64,000 nt of DNA, taken from Symsagittifera roscoffensis (lineage: Eukaryota; Xenacoelomorpha; Acoela; Convolutidae). The DNA lies in contig NC_087067.1 in assembly GCF_963678635.1 (NCBI RefSeq), positions 14,459,018-14,523,017 on the forward strand, given 5' to 3'. Both the position numbers and the translations under genes were made by a program. The notes under the pieces were generated by a model, which searched no databases, was not told where the DNA came from, and was given only the letters and a program-made list of their open reading frames with translations. Below, in pieces: positions 18,001-29,484 of this stretch. Within the stretch, counting starts at the first letter, position 1. The number at the start of each line of letters is the position of its first letter.

Positions 18001-18334
18001 ATATCCCGGTGGAAGTGGCAAAATCATGGCCTTGTTCTACCGGGGTAGATTCACTCGCCAGCCTTCTGCCTCTCACTTCCAGTTCATTTACTTCCTGGTT
18101 GTCATTCATGGTATGGTCCGTATTGACCTCCACTTCTAACAGTTCTCTTCGCTCTTCTGAGGTCTTTTGACTTCTCGTTTCAACCATCCTGCCTGAAACC
18201 GTCCCCCATTTGTCAGACCGGGATCGCTTGATCCAATCCACAAAAGGATCGGTCATCGTTTTTCTTTGCTTTTCAGGTATGAATTTCCTAGAGCTATTAC
18301 CTCGTTTTGGTATCCTTGACTTGTCTAAACTCAT
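15095..18334 (-). CDS. gag: Gag of the giant retroelement, 1,079 residues
   Basis: The ATG at 18334 opens a frame of 1,079 codons ending in TAA at 15097-15095. Order: a long Ser/Thr/Glu-rich N-terminus, a coiled coil at ~300-420, a Gly/Arg/Ser-rich stretch, a retrotransposon Gag capsid-like domain at ~568-761 (helical, with FLDDLEMLRRR and YLLLKPP), two CX2CX4HX4C zinc knuckles at ~798-813 and ~851-865, and a second coiled coil at ~938-988. It forms the particle shell and binds the element's RNA. It is about twice the size of usual Ty3/gypsy Gags because of the N-terminal extension. The protease continues in the same frame after the TAA. Confidence 0.9.
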   Translation of the reverse strand: MSLDKSRIPKRGNSSRKFIPEKQRKTMTDPFVDWIKRSRSDKWGTVSGRMVETRSQKTSEERRELLEVEVNTDHTMNDNQEVNELEVRGRRLASESTPVEQGHDFATSTGILDREEMTELSDISTEVAATRRSPTDNTMMASGTGKQTTSSSFSERMKNTFGNIFPFSMGGGAGNDGESQEEEDEEEQGDFGSQVSLNSSIQESETHVGRETGTMDKFGVVTTISKEANTPGQSKDFAIRTSSEPQPGEGRTRGLGNALMDPEINNEKTLKQRVKARISTSTKLPGTDRVTPPLVTPLVKNGAALEEALNNIVGSLGEQNEQMSIRMSELERAVHIERESLREEINRNRQEVGRSEKRLKERTDEHMTKNLSRMTREAEQRELRLRADMEKLRIQQEQSLGSLDTKIDAMMERRTQAIMDRLDGLLSSKSGPKEGEPNSGGPSREPKVNFNEHQKRKTYGSTRGRGSSSGYATRGNTAWVSNSRANSTGNRQTSNERPTQGTHATGRSDSGNRGHASPRRSHVGQAGNAHGDSDCRDAPHTEPSTRCEDTQAGHSRDATAMATAFEPLNRSLETFLTRLSRTNERSEKSRRVFKKPRCYKDKSDGCIDTWIEVMKLHFEEEDLSERQECSALTSNLEGTALNCVMAKKQYQRDTAEKIFEILLNRFGSGVQGHQAMMRFEKQRQREDETIDKFLDDLEMLRRRSQPDESNRRMNLAVASKFIDGVKNDELRTMLATHYTPLSTNAPIPEELRLKSKEYLLLKPPSRSGYYKDNYGNFNNGPANQGNNWYKPRDDMDKRRSCANCSSTDHHVSACPASKQGMKAIDFSLEDEDASELDHEDFMRGVIAKFGPRCFFCNLEGHFKSDCPQFWDAVADIKHPRHEEALPGVKASKARLLSEAEARRKDKPQELVAKKMQAVTEEARALEPATVSDDFKIDYKAAARDAINRVQQQLVTKEIEQKVKLELENEKLQEQLNAFEATEVEEAKAQSSLSMKLNVISGQRFGMAPQGSKIQSIISVAGHQVIRNLSEPSEFTLMHLDTYADYLRQMEPRTESRAVRALLTTGGPRMKKLHGRYLEV

Positions 18335-21300
18335 TCTCTATTTGTCACTTTCCTATGCCTACTCTTGACTCAATTGCTAGAGACCTTATAGTTTTATTAA
18401 CAATAATAATGACACAACACAATAAATTTCACCAGATTCTATTAAATAGTGACCACGAATCCCTGTATGTTGTCAGAGTACAGTTTGTACAAAAATTTAT
18501 TCACACTGACCGATTATCGGTCCAAAGATCTGGAAACTAGCACAATATGATGTTATCAGTCAATTTAAAAGATAGTGTATTCACTACCCAATCAAGCACA
18601 GTTTACGTTGATTTAAAATCAAAAACAAAAATATATATTAACACAATATGAATGTATATATAAAAAAACGTATGTGTCTTGTACTCTTAGTCGGTCGCAG
18701 TACAATAGTCGAACTTGTCTTTTAAAGAAAAAGCTTTCCCTGCTTGGTGCTGCACCAAACAGACAAAACTTTGAAGGCAGTAATTTTCTCAAGTGGGCGT
18801 CTATTGCACCCAACGAGTACTGTGTTACCTATCTGCCTTCGGACTGCCCGAGCTAGACCTACTAAAATCCTCAGGGCAGTCACTTTTCCCAAAAACGTAT
18901 TGTGTTTCAATCCACACCAATGAGTCACGCTCTTTTTAATTTAGACTTAGTGTCGCGAATATCCGAGTTCGGACCTGTTTTGTATTAGTCTGGTTCTTTT
19001 TGAAAGGCAAGTTACCAGTGCAGTCACTGATACCTAGCCTGTGTATTAATAACCTAATACCTCTCGCTTTTTATTCTTTCTTCCGTTTACCTAAGCCCTT
19101 AATAAAATAATACCCCTCCGGATTGGCACAAATAGGACCCTTCCGGACTGTCAGAATATAGACCCCTCCGGATTGGGACCCCTCCGAGTTAGTTAATAGT
19201 AGACCCCTCCGGATTTGGACCCCTCCGAATTAGCAACTATAAGACCCCTCCGGATTCGGACCCCTCCGGTTTTGTGGAAAGTAGACCCCTCCGGATTCGG
19301 AGCCCTTAGCTCTGTCAAAGTAGCTTTTCGTAGTTTTCTTAATTTCAGCTTATACCCCTCCGGGTACGTTCTGCGCTGCTCTTATGCTGTTTGAATTAAC
19401 TGGGAAGGGTATAGGATCCTTTCCTAGACCCCTCCGGATTGAAGTTAAGGCACTTATTTGACAATTCACACTAACGGTGAAGGGTCTTATCACTTGCCTA
19501 ATTTCGACTCTATTATGGTTGTCTTGTGCCTTCAGCCCTCCCTTCTTGTCTAGAACTGTCCTAAGTTACTTAGTTCAATCGCTATCAACTTTTGGTAGGG
19601 GTATGAAGGTTTTTCAAAAAAATTTATAAAACGTGAAGGGTGTACCCCTCCGGATTTGTGTAATTTGCTAAAAACAATCTCAAAAAATTTTCTCGCTCGC
19701 TTTTTTGAGTAATTCTCTTTCCTACTAGTAAGTTCAGCTAATTTCTGATCTAATGGTACCAAGATTGACTCGATATGCTCTGTAGTTCCAAAGTTATTAA
19801 CCAAAACGTCTTTTTTCCAAACTCAAAAATTTTCTCTCTTTTAGGTTCCGCCTAACTTTTTCCGCAAATCTGGTCTTTTCGACCTAAAAATTATTGATCT
19901 GAGCTCAGAAGGCCTATACTCTTCTAGTTCAATGCAAAAGACCCGATCTAAAACGCTTTTATAGAAAAAATTTTTGAAAAACTATGCTACCTGGACCCCT
20001 CCGGATTGATGAATCCACCAAATCAAACACGTTATGTTCGATTTCTCTGCAACCCGGAAGGCTTTCGGGTAGCGGGTTTTAAAACTCGTAGATTCACTCG
20101 TGGACGTTGTCCGAACAACTATTTTTGCTGTTGTAACTCAAAAATTTCAAAAAATTTTCTGATTTTATAGTGTTTCTTACTATCAAAAATGGGAAAATTT
20201 GGTTTTTGGTACCAAACTAGTTCCAACGACTTCCGAACTAAAGTTAACCGGTTCTACTTGTTACAGTAGTGCAGTTACGATGTAACACACTAACTTAGCG
20301 CTTTTTTACGTTTCAAAAAAAATCGATATCTCAAAAATCGCGACTTGTGGGGGGATCAAAATATCGCTATTTTGACCCTAAAAACCGGTCTGTTTTCGTT
20401 GTTTTTCACTGAAAAACGATATAAGACTATTAATATAGGCTATATAAGTAATAATATTAGTAATACTATACCCCTCCGGGTTTGTTTATTATCCGAATTA
20501 AGGTGCTTAACTCGGATATTCGCAGTTCGGTGAAGGGTCACTACAGTGCAGCACTGTCGAGCCCCCCACAGATTACTATCTTACTTTTTGTACCAAAAGG
20601 GATACAAAACTTGTTAACGATACCCAACAGTCGATTGTTGTTGTCGTTGAGCCCCTTCTTGTTGCTCCTTGTACTGCTTGCCGGATCAGTCTTCACCCAA
20701 GACCCCTCCGAATTGAGCGCAAATCAGCTGACCCCTCCGGATTCAGCGCAATTTATCATTAACGTGCTTAAATGCTCAAATAACCCTACAGTACAAGCCT
20801 CACAAACGGGCCTCAAAATTGATCGTAACGATCCTGACTGATATAAATGCCTGTAACAACAATATATCTATCAACAACAAACGGGGGGGTTGAATCACAT
20901 CTTGTCTGGGGGGATGATTTCTACTGATTTTTTACTTTTTTACTATTTTTGGTTTTTTCGGTTATTTTTTATGTTTTTTGTTTTTCTTGGGTACTATACT
21001 ACTTTTTGTTTGGTTTTACTTATATCTTTAAGTGTTTTTGGTCACAAACCACTCAGGGGATGAGGGGTTCATGATTCCCCCCACCCTTCCTGGTTCGTGA
21101 ATTTTCGGTCTTAACTAGGTTAAAAAACTATTCACGGTAATCCGGAAGGCTTCCGCGTTCCGAACTACCCTTCCGCCCCGGCAGTTTAGGCCTATTAAGG
21201 GCGTTAATGTGAGCATCCGCTCGGCGCGGAGTGCTCGTTAACGGTTCCGCCGGTCATGATGTTATGAAAGAATAACACCCAGGAGCGCCATAAAAACATA

Positions 21301-22150
21301 CATGTAACATTCGCCCGGAAGATACATATCGACGGATAACAAAACTAAGTCATAGGACGACTGGCTAGCGTCTAAACAGAGCTTTGCATGTTTTTCACCG
21401 TCTCTACCAAGCCAGTACTTTTCGGTGGTCTTTCTTACATCGGGTCGACAAAAACGTTACTGTTCTCCGGCTTCGACCAGAACGCTCAAATTAACTGAAT
21501 TACATGCAAAAATAGTGAGCTCATGGCTGGGTCTCAGTATCCCCAGACCACGAGGTCACTCCTAAAAACAGGGCTACTACTTATTATATTACTATTGTTT
21601 TTGTTCAGTAGATAAAAATCATCATCTCCATCGAAGATGGATCAACCCTTTCCCCCCAACTCTTAGCACCTCATCCTTGTCAAAACTAATCCAAATATCA
21701 ATTAAATTCAAGTCAGGACATGACAGGATGCTAAAAGTTCATATGAGTCAATAAAAGTTTCCGTCCCGAGACCCTTCCGGATTCTTGAATCCGCTGAATC
21801 AAGCCCGTTGATCTTGATTTCTTCCTAATCCGGAAGGCTGGTTTCTTACCCTTCACCGTTGTTTGCAACGGCCTTGCAACTATTGTAGCAGCACAATAGT
21901 TGCAACTGGGAACGTTCTCTGCAATCTGCTGCTGTTTTTCAATCACGATTGTCGTTCTTATCGTCAGCGCAACTAATGTGGTTGTGTTTTTTCACTCGTT
22001 CTTTGTTAAAAATGGCCGTTTCAGCATTTCTCAGAAATGTTACGTCATCACTTCGAAAATTTAAAATTTTAAAATACGGGAATATCTTGACCTTCACCGT
22101 TCTGCTAATCATCCGAATAACGTCGTTAATCCTTCAAAATCATTAACTCG
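18335..22150 (-). promoter_or_regulatory. Leader / putative 5' LTR-side region of the giant retroelement
   Basis: No convincing coding frame lies here. The stretch contains many copies of GACCCCTCCGGATT or close variants, the related motifs CGGTGAAGGGT and AATCCGGAAGGC, AT-rich TATA-like sequence at ~18,630-18,665 and a G-rich tract near 20,881. The shared motifs suggest it is one unit upstream of Gag, so it should contain the 5' UTR and 5' LTR. I could not place the LTR edges or the tRNA primer-binding site because the 3' LTR is outside the window. A 119-codon plus-strand frame at 20,482 with a hydrophobic run is probably fortuitous. Confidence 0.45.
19112..20745. repeat. Dispersed and clustered ACCCCTCCGGATT motifs
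   Basis: About 15 copies of ACCCCTCCG, usually followed by GATT or AATT, occur in 1.6 kb. Nine lie in ~190 bp (19,112-19,295), at roughly 15- to 40-bp spacing. Others start near 19,352, 19,427, 19,643, 19,993, 20,468, 20,701 and 20,731, and a diverged copy (ACCCTTCCGGATTC) lies near 21,770. The core TCCGGA is palindromic. The arrangement resembles a multi-site protein- or RNA-binding array rather than a simple satellite, because the spacers are unrelated. Confidence 0.75.
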
Positions 22151-24807
22151 GAAGGTTCACTGCTAAAATTCCAAAGTCTGCAGAGATTGCATTTTGGCCA
22201 TTCTGGTCGAATGTCACATTTATTGGCTTTTTTATTTAAGTTTTACTTCTGACCACTGTACAGGGGAAAATATTTTTTGGGTTTCAGATTCAATTAATGT
22301 TGTTCAGGTATAGTTCATGGCGAAGCAGCATCTTAAGATCAACCAGCACTTCATTAGAGGACAAAATTCCTCAGACATTAGAGGTCCCTAAGCGTCCCTG
22401 CAACCTGAGGTCGACAAGCAACAGAGCTCCTACTTTCGAGGGGAAATGAGTTCTTTTTTACTTTATTACTTGTTATTTTTATTAAAAACGTTTATAGCAA
22501 AAACGTTGCTCAAAATCAAATCACTTTTCACAAAGCCTTGGTACGTCAAAAAAACGAAGCATTACGAGGACAAACTGTGCATCTTGTGAATAATAAGCGG
22601 ATTCCGCAAAAGACGAGCGCTTTGTTCTTTTTCTGTTCTTTCATTTCCTTTGATCATTCTGAGAGCTCAAAAAAGAGATAAATATAAGCGATCTAATATC
22701 AGTCCTCAAGTTTTCTATCTTAAAGCTTGCACTTAAATCAAATATATTTTTTTCGCACTTGGTAACTATAGAAAAAATTTTTGATTTTTATAACATTACC
22801 AAAAAAATTTAATTCGAATAGCTTTTGAGAGATTCACCAATAATCATTTTTTCGAAAAATTTCTAATTTCGAATGGATGCGAAATGTCCAACAAACGCTT
22901 AGCGCATATTCTGTTAATGAAGCAGCTATCTCCATAACTTACTTTGTCAGATGAAGCGCTACAATATTGCAGCAGGCAATAAGCAGATCCTAATCAACTT
23001 GATAACCTTAAAACTAGAACAGTGTGAATCAAAGACACAGAAAACAAGACCTCACATAAGAGACAACCATAGCGGAGTGTTCTGACATCCAGATGTAATA
23101 CGCGAGAGTTTAATGGATATCAATCTCCCTTCGCTAAAAAAAATCATCATGGCAAGATATATAGCAACCATTCAAAGTTCGATACGGCAATCGGGAAACT
23201 TAAGAAACGTTTTTTCTTCCAGCAGTTCAAGCGCTCAAAAGTAAATGATGTGAAGCCACAAAAAGAATAATCTCCGAGATGATTATCCCAAAACTGCAAG
23301 TTTCAAATATCTTTTCACAGCTTGGCAGCAAAACTAGGTGTAATCAACAGTTTAATTAGAGAGCGATGAAAGAGTAGTAAATCAGCTTCTATATGGGAAG
23401 TTAACCGCATGTTGAAATCTGAACTCGTGATATGAAATCGCGCGATATCGCGGGACATCGTCTGATATCCAGTCATGTTCATCTTTTGAACAAAAATTGG
23501 GAAGTGACTTCTCTATAAAGTGAATAGTCAGTCATTTTCCCGAAATTTAACATATCCAAGGGGAATTCTTCATTCACTCAAGCAAAACAGTGTAAGCATC
23601 AACTATCGTCTTGAAAAAAGGAAAAGCAACAGTTTCAATACCGCTGTAACCGAGAAAAGAGGTAAGAAAACGCAGCAACCTGGACTGACGAGGTGGGCTG
23701 ACAGATAGTTTGGCTCTTTTCCAGTTTCCTTTGTAAAATTGCAAAAGAAGGTTGTTCAAAAATTAATCACACGGCAATTTGCATGTTTCAATTGTTGTAG
23801 AAATTTGTTCAACTGCTCACGCTGATACGTTTTATTGCAGTTTTTAACAAGAAAAATCATTTTAAGTAGACATTCAGATAATAAAGCCGGGGAACTCGAA
23901 AAGAGCCGAATTTTTCTACGTTTTCACTTTGTCACGCATCGCGGACGCTAAAATTGGAAGTGCCCATTAACCAACCAGAAGTCCAATTGTTGAAGCAATT
24001 CTTACAACACAAAACCAAAGTTTTTTATGAAATAGTTGTACAAATTTTCGTTAAGGCATGCAATTTAAAAACATTCAAAATACCAGAAGACAAAACAATA
24101 ATTTTATTCCAACCTATCATGATTTATTTTTTACAGTCAGTTAAATCTATCATTTGATTTAAAAACAACAATCCTGAAACTAGAAACCGAAATGGGGCGC
24201 ATTTCACAGAACCTTAATTGTACCCAATTACTGACCAATCAGAAACAAAGATGGTGCTTTTTTTCTTGCAATGAACTCCGCAAATCTGAAATGATTACCA
24301 GTTTTGAAGCCCCATCGCTTAAAAAACTCATTTGCGGGTAATTAATTTAATCATTCAGTTTCATTCTAAAACCTTATTTGTTTTTTAATCTCAATAAATC
24401 TGTTTTTCAATATCGGAAAAGAAAGGAAACCCATCTGAACCGCAAACCGCAAGGGGCGCATTCCTTGCACTAATTTATTTTTTAGTCTAGATTTTTGTTT
24501 TCCAAATGTTTACTCAAAACGATTTTTGTACAGTTCTTTTTCTTCAACGTTTCACCACATTAAAAAACACAGTTTACAGTATGCTAGCAGTAGTTAAGAT
24601 TCTAGCAGGTCCATACGTTTTCATCAGATAAGAGTGAAGGTCGTCAATATCTGAGCCATGTCTGGTTTGAATTTTGATATACTAGTGACGTCTGATTCAG
24701 TGCTGACAGTGGTGCCGAATCACATATACCCAGTGTGATGCTAGAACAAATGCAACACGACTGCATAAGAAATGTGCAGCTTCTTGAGGCGACCTTCAGT
24801 CCCTCTT
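22151..24807. other. AT-rich stretch with no recognisable gene
   Basis: I see no coding signal. The only structured piece is a ~240-bp dispersed repeat at 23,320-23,560, annotated separately. Confidence 0.5.
23320..23560. repeat. Dispersed repeat, copy 1 of 2
   Basis: This segment aligns in the same orientation with 46,075-46,320. Shared landmarks are TAATCAACAGTT, TAGAGAGCGAT, GATATCGCG and GGGAAGTGACTTCT. Its partner lies next to a Copia remnant, so it may be a piece of that element (LTR or internal). Confidence 0.6.
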
Positions 24808-25736
24808 CCCGGGTTGACCAAAACTTCTTATCATATAATTTCCATATATGAGAAACTTCTTTTCATACAATTTCATACAATTCCATACGTACAGAAAATT
24901 GTATGAAAACTCTATGATAAGCATTTTTCCATATATGAAAATTGTATGATAGTGTGTTTTTCCATAAACCAAAAGTTTTGATTTTTTCTTTCTAAATTTA
25001 GTTTCTGAAAATTTTCGGTTGTATTTGCAACCGAACACAAGTGACAAAGACCTTGGTTACTCAAAACACCAAAGGTTGCACGGTCTTGCATTGACAATGC
25101 ATAGAAAACGACCTGAATGTGACTGTAGTTTACAATTGATATAACAAAAGTAACAAACATTTATTTTTTGGCAGAATTTTTTAATGATGATTATTTCAAA
25201 TTTTTGAATTTTCAAATTATGAGACATTGATCAAGGCATACATTAACACCCCATACAGAAAAAATAGGAATTTTCCGCGTTTTTGAAAAAAATATATAAG
25301 TGAAAAGAAAATAAAAGCCAATTTTATCGTATCCTGGACTACGTTATGCACACAAAATATTCAATTTTGCATGCAAAAAAAGTTTTTCGAAAAATGTTTG
25401 TTTGCGTACGAATTTCGATTTGCGGTTGAAAAAAAAAACAAAAAAATTTTTGGGCCAAATTTTCAAAATTACTTTGTGTCGCCATCAAAAAAAATGCCAG
25501 TCATACAATTTCCATATATGGGAATTGTATGATAAGCATTTTTTTCAAAAAACGAAAACATCAGTTTTTATCACCAGAACTGTTTTATTAGAATCAAACA
25601 GCCGCAGAAACGAGTTTATACCAGTTTTCAACCATTTTTAGAAATTGTATGAAAATTGTATGACAAGCATTTTCCCACACACTTGATGTATGGAATTGTA
25701 TGATAAGCATTTTCGGTGTATGGAGGTCAACCCGGG
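24808..25736. mobile_element. MITE-like element with CCCGGGTTGACC termini, copy 1
   Basis: The 929-bp segment begins CCCGGGTTGACC and ends with its exact reverse complement GGTCAACCCGGG. Inside both ends are repeated short segments of the type ATCATACAATTTCCATATATG in both orientations. It has no transposase. A related element at 47,570-48,323 shares the ends, the same inner motifs and the internal landmark CTGGACTACGTTAT. No clear target duplication was found. Confidence 0.7.
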
Positions 25737-25743
25737 TTTCTAT

Positions 25744-26055
25744 ACTACGTTTTTATTCATTTGATTATTTATCTGCTTAGTGCAGTATGCTCTTCAAGGC
25801 CAATAATAACCTCCGGTCTTTTTGTTTGACATTTGTTTTTGGCGTGAAATCAAATGCGCGAGCCTAGAGAGTTCAAAACTAGTCAGTTCATTTCACTCTC
25901 TTTATCGATATTCAGTTCTATTCAACCCTGGAAAATATTTACTCTATTGCATTATTGATTGTTTTTGATCTATTTAAATATTTTTACTTGTTCAATATTT
26001 GAATATTACCCAGAAACTTTTGGACTACACATTCGGGTGTTCTCATGGCCCTGCC
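25744..26055. repeat. Diverged direct repeat, left copy (LTR-like or duplicated promoter-like unit)
   Basis: About 300 bp aligns in direct orientation with 31,519-31,811. Shared blocks are TTAGTGCAGTATG, CCGGTCTTTTT, GACATTT and TTACCCA, ending in GTCAGCAG/GCCAGCAG. The copies are clearly homologous but much diverged. They are ~5.5 kb apart and could be the LTRs of an old element, but no reverse transcriptase is recognisable between them. Confidence 0.5.
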
Positions 26056-26354
26056 AGCAGTTCCTCGAACGAAGACAGGACAGACCTATTACGTCTTCCG
26101 CATGTTTGGGCGAAAACAACGGTAAACATTTGAGAGACATGGATCGGACAGTTTTTCCTAGTAGAACTGTTAGCGGCTCCGGTGATCATTCTATAAAATA
26201 TCACACGAAACCAGAGGTTCCGATGACTTCAGAGAACGAGTTGCCGGCAAATAAAAAGCCGCTGAGAGACGCAGTAGCGGCTATTAAAATAGATGTACTG
26301 AACTTAAAAAGGCGTAGAAAAGAGCCTCGCATTGCACAGTTCGTTCTACCTTGA
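25959..26354 (+). CDS. Possible coding fragment, 131 codons, unknown
   Basis: The part from ~26,140 on (starting MDRTVFPSRTVSGSG) has higher GC than its surroundings and a protein-like composition ending in a basic stretch, KRRRKEPR. It follows directly after the left direct repeat, where a Gag or first exon would be expected. No domain is recognised. It may be a fragment of a decayed element or a chance frame. Confidence 0.25.
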   Translation: MFLIYLNIFTCSIFEYYPETFGLHIRVFSWPCQQFLERRQDRPITSSACLGENNGKHLRDMDRTVFPSRTVSGSGDHSIKYHTKPEVPMTSENELPANKKPLRDAVAAIKIDVLNLKRRRKEPRIAQFVLP

Positions 26355-26359
26355 GGCGA

Positions 26360-28570
26360 AATCCAGGCTTATATCGATATTTTTCTTCATTCTAGGGAAT
26401 GAAGGTAAGCACTATTATACGGAATCTTACCCTGAATTAGACCTCCACGCATGCCCTTTCAGGAAAACCCTCGCATGCATTTTGAGTAAATTAATAACAT
26501 TCTTTTTAAAAGCAGACAAAAAATATACAGTTGACCGAATTAAGCTATATAGTCCATTTTTCATGAAACAAAATGATTCATTTTCATCATTCTACCTTAG
26601 TTGGAGTGCACAAACAGCGTTATGCAATTTGACTCCGGGCCAAGAAAGTGACACGCAAAAGGGCCTTTTTATAGGCCGCAAAAGCGACGTGGATTTTCAA
26701 CAGCAATTGATGAAGGCCAAGGCCGACCTGGATCAGACGCAAAAGCTCGCATTGGAAAGTAAAAAAGGAGCCAAAACTTCAGAACAGTTCCAAAACTAAT
26801 ACCGCACAACCAGATTTCAACATCATCCCAAAGGCGTGTGAAACAGGAATCAGCCTTTTTTGTTGCAATAATTTTGGAACTATGAACGGGGTGGTTCAAG
26901 CAGTTGCTGACCTCAACGTCAGGTTCAAAATAGTAAGCCATGTTTTGTTTGTGGTATCTTTTTGCTTTTGAACATCGGAAATCATGCGCTACTAGAGTTG
27001 CTGCAATCTGACTTGTAATAAAACAGGTACACTGTACAAAAGTGTGCAAGTCAGCAAAAAGACGAGTCAACATGGTGGGACCAAAACAGAGTCAAGAAAA
27101 AGAATAGAGCGACTTTTTTGATACTGGATTTGATAGCAAACCTGTAAATCGTAGTGGTCAGAAAAGTAATTTAGGAAGACCATAATTCCCTCGTTGACAA
27201 AGTGATGAGACGTCTTGATACTAAAAAAGGGTGCTGAGACTGAGCAAATGTTAACTTTCCTTTTACAGCCTTATTTGGCTTTGAGGGGAGATAAAAAAAC
27301 TGGTTACTTTCAAACACAACGAAAAAACCATGATATTTAATGGGCACGATACATTACTTACTATGATTTATCCCAGATATACACATATATACTGGAGGAT
27401 TCAGACGGTCACTCAAAAATGGTAACAAAAACCTTTTTCGTGGTCAGAGGAACAAAATGAAGCCTTTGTAAAATTATAGGACCTCATTGCCAATACACCG
27501 ATCTTATGATATTGTGACGCGTCGAAACTTTCTAGAGCAGATGCTAGCCACAGCGGGTTGGGGGCGTGATTAGAACGGGAAGTAGAACAATATATTTGGG
27601 CCTCAATTGCATTCCTGTCTCGCTTTCTAACTTCAGTCGAAAGCAAAACTAGGTACTTGATTGGGAAATTTGGACTATATGTCTACGCACTCTTTATTCC
27701 CCACATTTGAGGCACGTCAACCGTCACACTCGAGGTTTGTTTTTGGTTCTTAGGTCAACTAAAGCGTTTGACAAGACGTTTAATTTTCTTTGCTCACGGC
27801 ATCATGTCAAATATAACAAGATTCGAAAGTTTCCAAATTGAATGAGTTTTGACTAACCAGATTGTCTGGTACTATTTTGAGGTCAAACGATTGTCGCCTT
27901 ACCAAAACGAGCATCCAATCAGATTTTAGCATCAAATTAATTGTTTCAAAGCCAGAGGGCGTCTGAGACGATTTCTCAAATTGTAGCATTTCACAGCATA
28001 ATATGGAAATAAGTCGCAAACAAATCTCATCGCTAGAGGTCACCGCTGCTTCATGGGTGAGGAAAACTGACTTATCAGAGCACAGCATGCAATTTGGAAA
28101 TGGCGAAACGGTCAAAACAATGAGAAATCATTGTCGACGACCCAATTGCTCAAAATCAAGTCAAACTTCCTCAAAAATGAGCACGCATCAACTTAACCTC
28201 CCTGCTAACTGACTGAAGCAATATCCATATCTCCAGTACAAAAATAGAGCAACCAGGACTTCAATTTTGGAAGTTTGGGTAATGTTTCCACAAATTTCTG
28301 TTCTCGTAGTCTAATACGTCGAATGCCTTCTTTGTCTAACGGTTCGCGGATTTGACGGGGGAGGATCAATTTCTGGGGCCAAAATAGAGGAAATTTTCAA
28401 CGAGGACGTTCAACCGTTCGACAAGCTGGGCACATACAAGGCAAGAGTTGAGTTACGCACTGTGATTCCCGCGCGTCTTTACAGATCCCACCAAGGTCAG
28501 GCAGAAAAGATGGAAGCATCCGTATATTTTGGTGACTGTTCTCAAGCCAATATATTGTAAGCACGAAAGA
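26360..28570. other. AT-rich stretch, nothing recognised
   Basis: Only short frames without known motifs are present. The piece around 26,640-26,800 (ending KKGAKTSEQFQN) is Lys/Gln-rich and may continue the decayed coding material after 26,354. Confidence 0.4.
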
Positions 28571-28574
28571 GATA

Positions 28575-29314
28575 CAGGTGCTGATTTAAATTAACCGGAC
28601 AAAACGCGTTAAACTTGAAATTTAAAACGCAGTTTTTTCAAATTGAGTTGAGTTTAGATGAAAACTTATGATGACAAAACTTGCCTAAATTTTTAGCAGA
28701 ATTATTATGATGTAATTTGTTTTGCAAACTTCGGACCAGAATTTTTCCCCAAAAATGGGTCATTTTGGCTTTTTTTAGTTAATCGAAAATTACGCCAAAA
28801 ATACCCAGTCGATCACAGACATATTTATATTTAGTTATATCAAAGTGAGCCCCTTACGTAGCTCAACAAATTTTAAGAAGGGTGTTTTCTCAAAAAAAAA
28901 TGCATATTGTTTAGAAATTGTTTTGAAATAAAAAGTTGGTATTTTATATAGTAAAAATGACCTTTTTTGTCTATCAAACGAAAATAAATAATTTCTACAA
29001 TATTTCGGAGATTATACCCTCCTTAAAGTTTGTTGGGCTACGTAAGGGGCTCACTTTGATATAATTATGTCTGTGATCGACTGGGTGTTTTTGGCGTAAT
29101 TTTTGATTAACTAAGAAAAGCCAAATTGACCCATTCTTGGGGTAAAATTTCGGACCAGAATTTCGCAAAACAAATTATACCATATTAATTCTGCTAAAAT
29201 TCTAAGCAAGTTTTATCTTCATAAATTTTCACCTAAACTCAACCCAATTTGAGAAGAATGCGTTTTAAATTTTAAGTTTAACGCGTTTTTTCCGGTTAAT
29301 TTAAATCAGCACTG
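28575..29314. mobile_element. Foldback MITE, mariner-like ends (TA target), copy 1
   Basis: The 740-bp element is flanked by TA on each side. It starts CAGGTGCTGATTTAAATTAA and ends in the near-perfect reverse complement (...TTAAATCAGCACTG). The two arms, each ~340 bp, are inverted copies of each other throughout, for example CACTTTGATAT / ATATCAAAGTG and GATCGACTGGGT / ACCCAGTCGATC, so the transcript would form one long hairpin. There is no transposase. Other copies are at 53,448 (one end) and 53,865-54,981. Confidence 0.88.
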
Positions 29315-29484
29315 TATTCCTAGAGTGTACGTTATTTGCTATGAACGTATTAATTGTTAAGATCTATCAATTTTTCTGAGTCTCTGCAGGTCTTACGGCT
29401 CCAAATCACGAACTACAACTCGACTTCGCATACCCGTTCTTTGATAACAAGAATGGTCAAAAATATATTTTAATCAGGTTCTTA

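Noticed and set aside
20482-20841. 119-codon plus-strand frame with a hydrophobic run resembling a signal peptide
   Set aside because: It overlaps repeated CCCCTCCGGA motifs that occur in unrelated phases nearby, so coding is unlikely.
20341-20918. G-rich tracts considered as a polypurine tract or LTR edge
   Set aside because: For the minus-strand element the polypurine tract should be left of position 1, and no second LTR copy is available for comparison.
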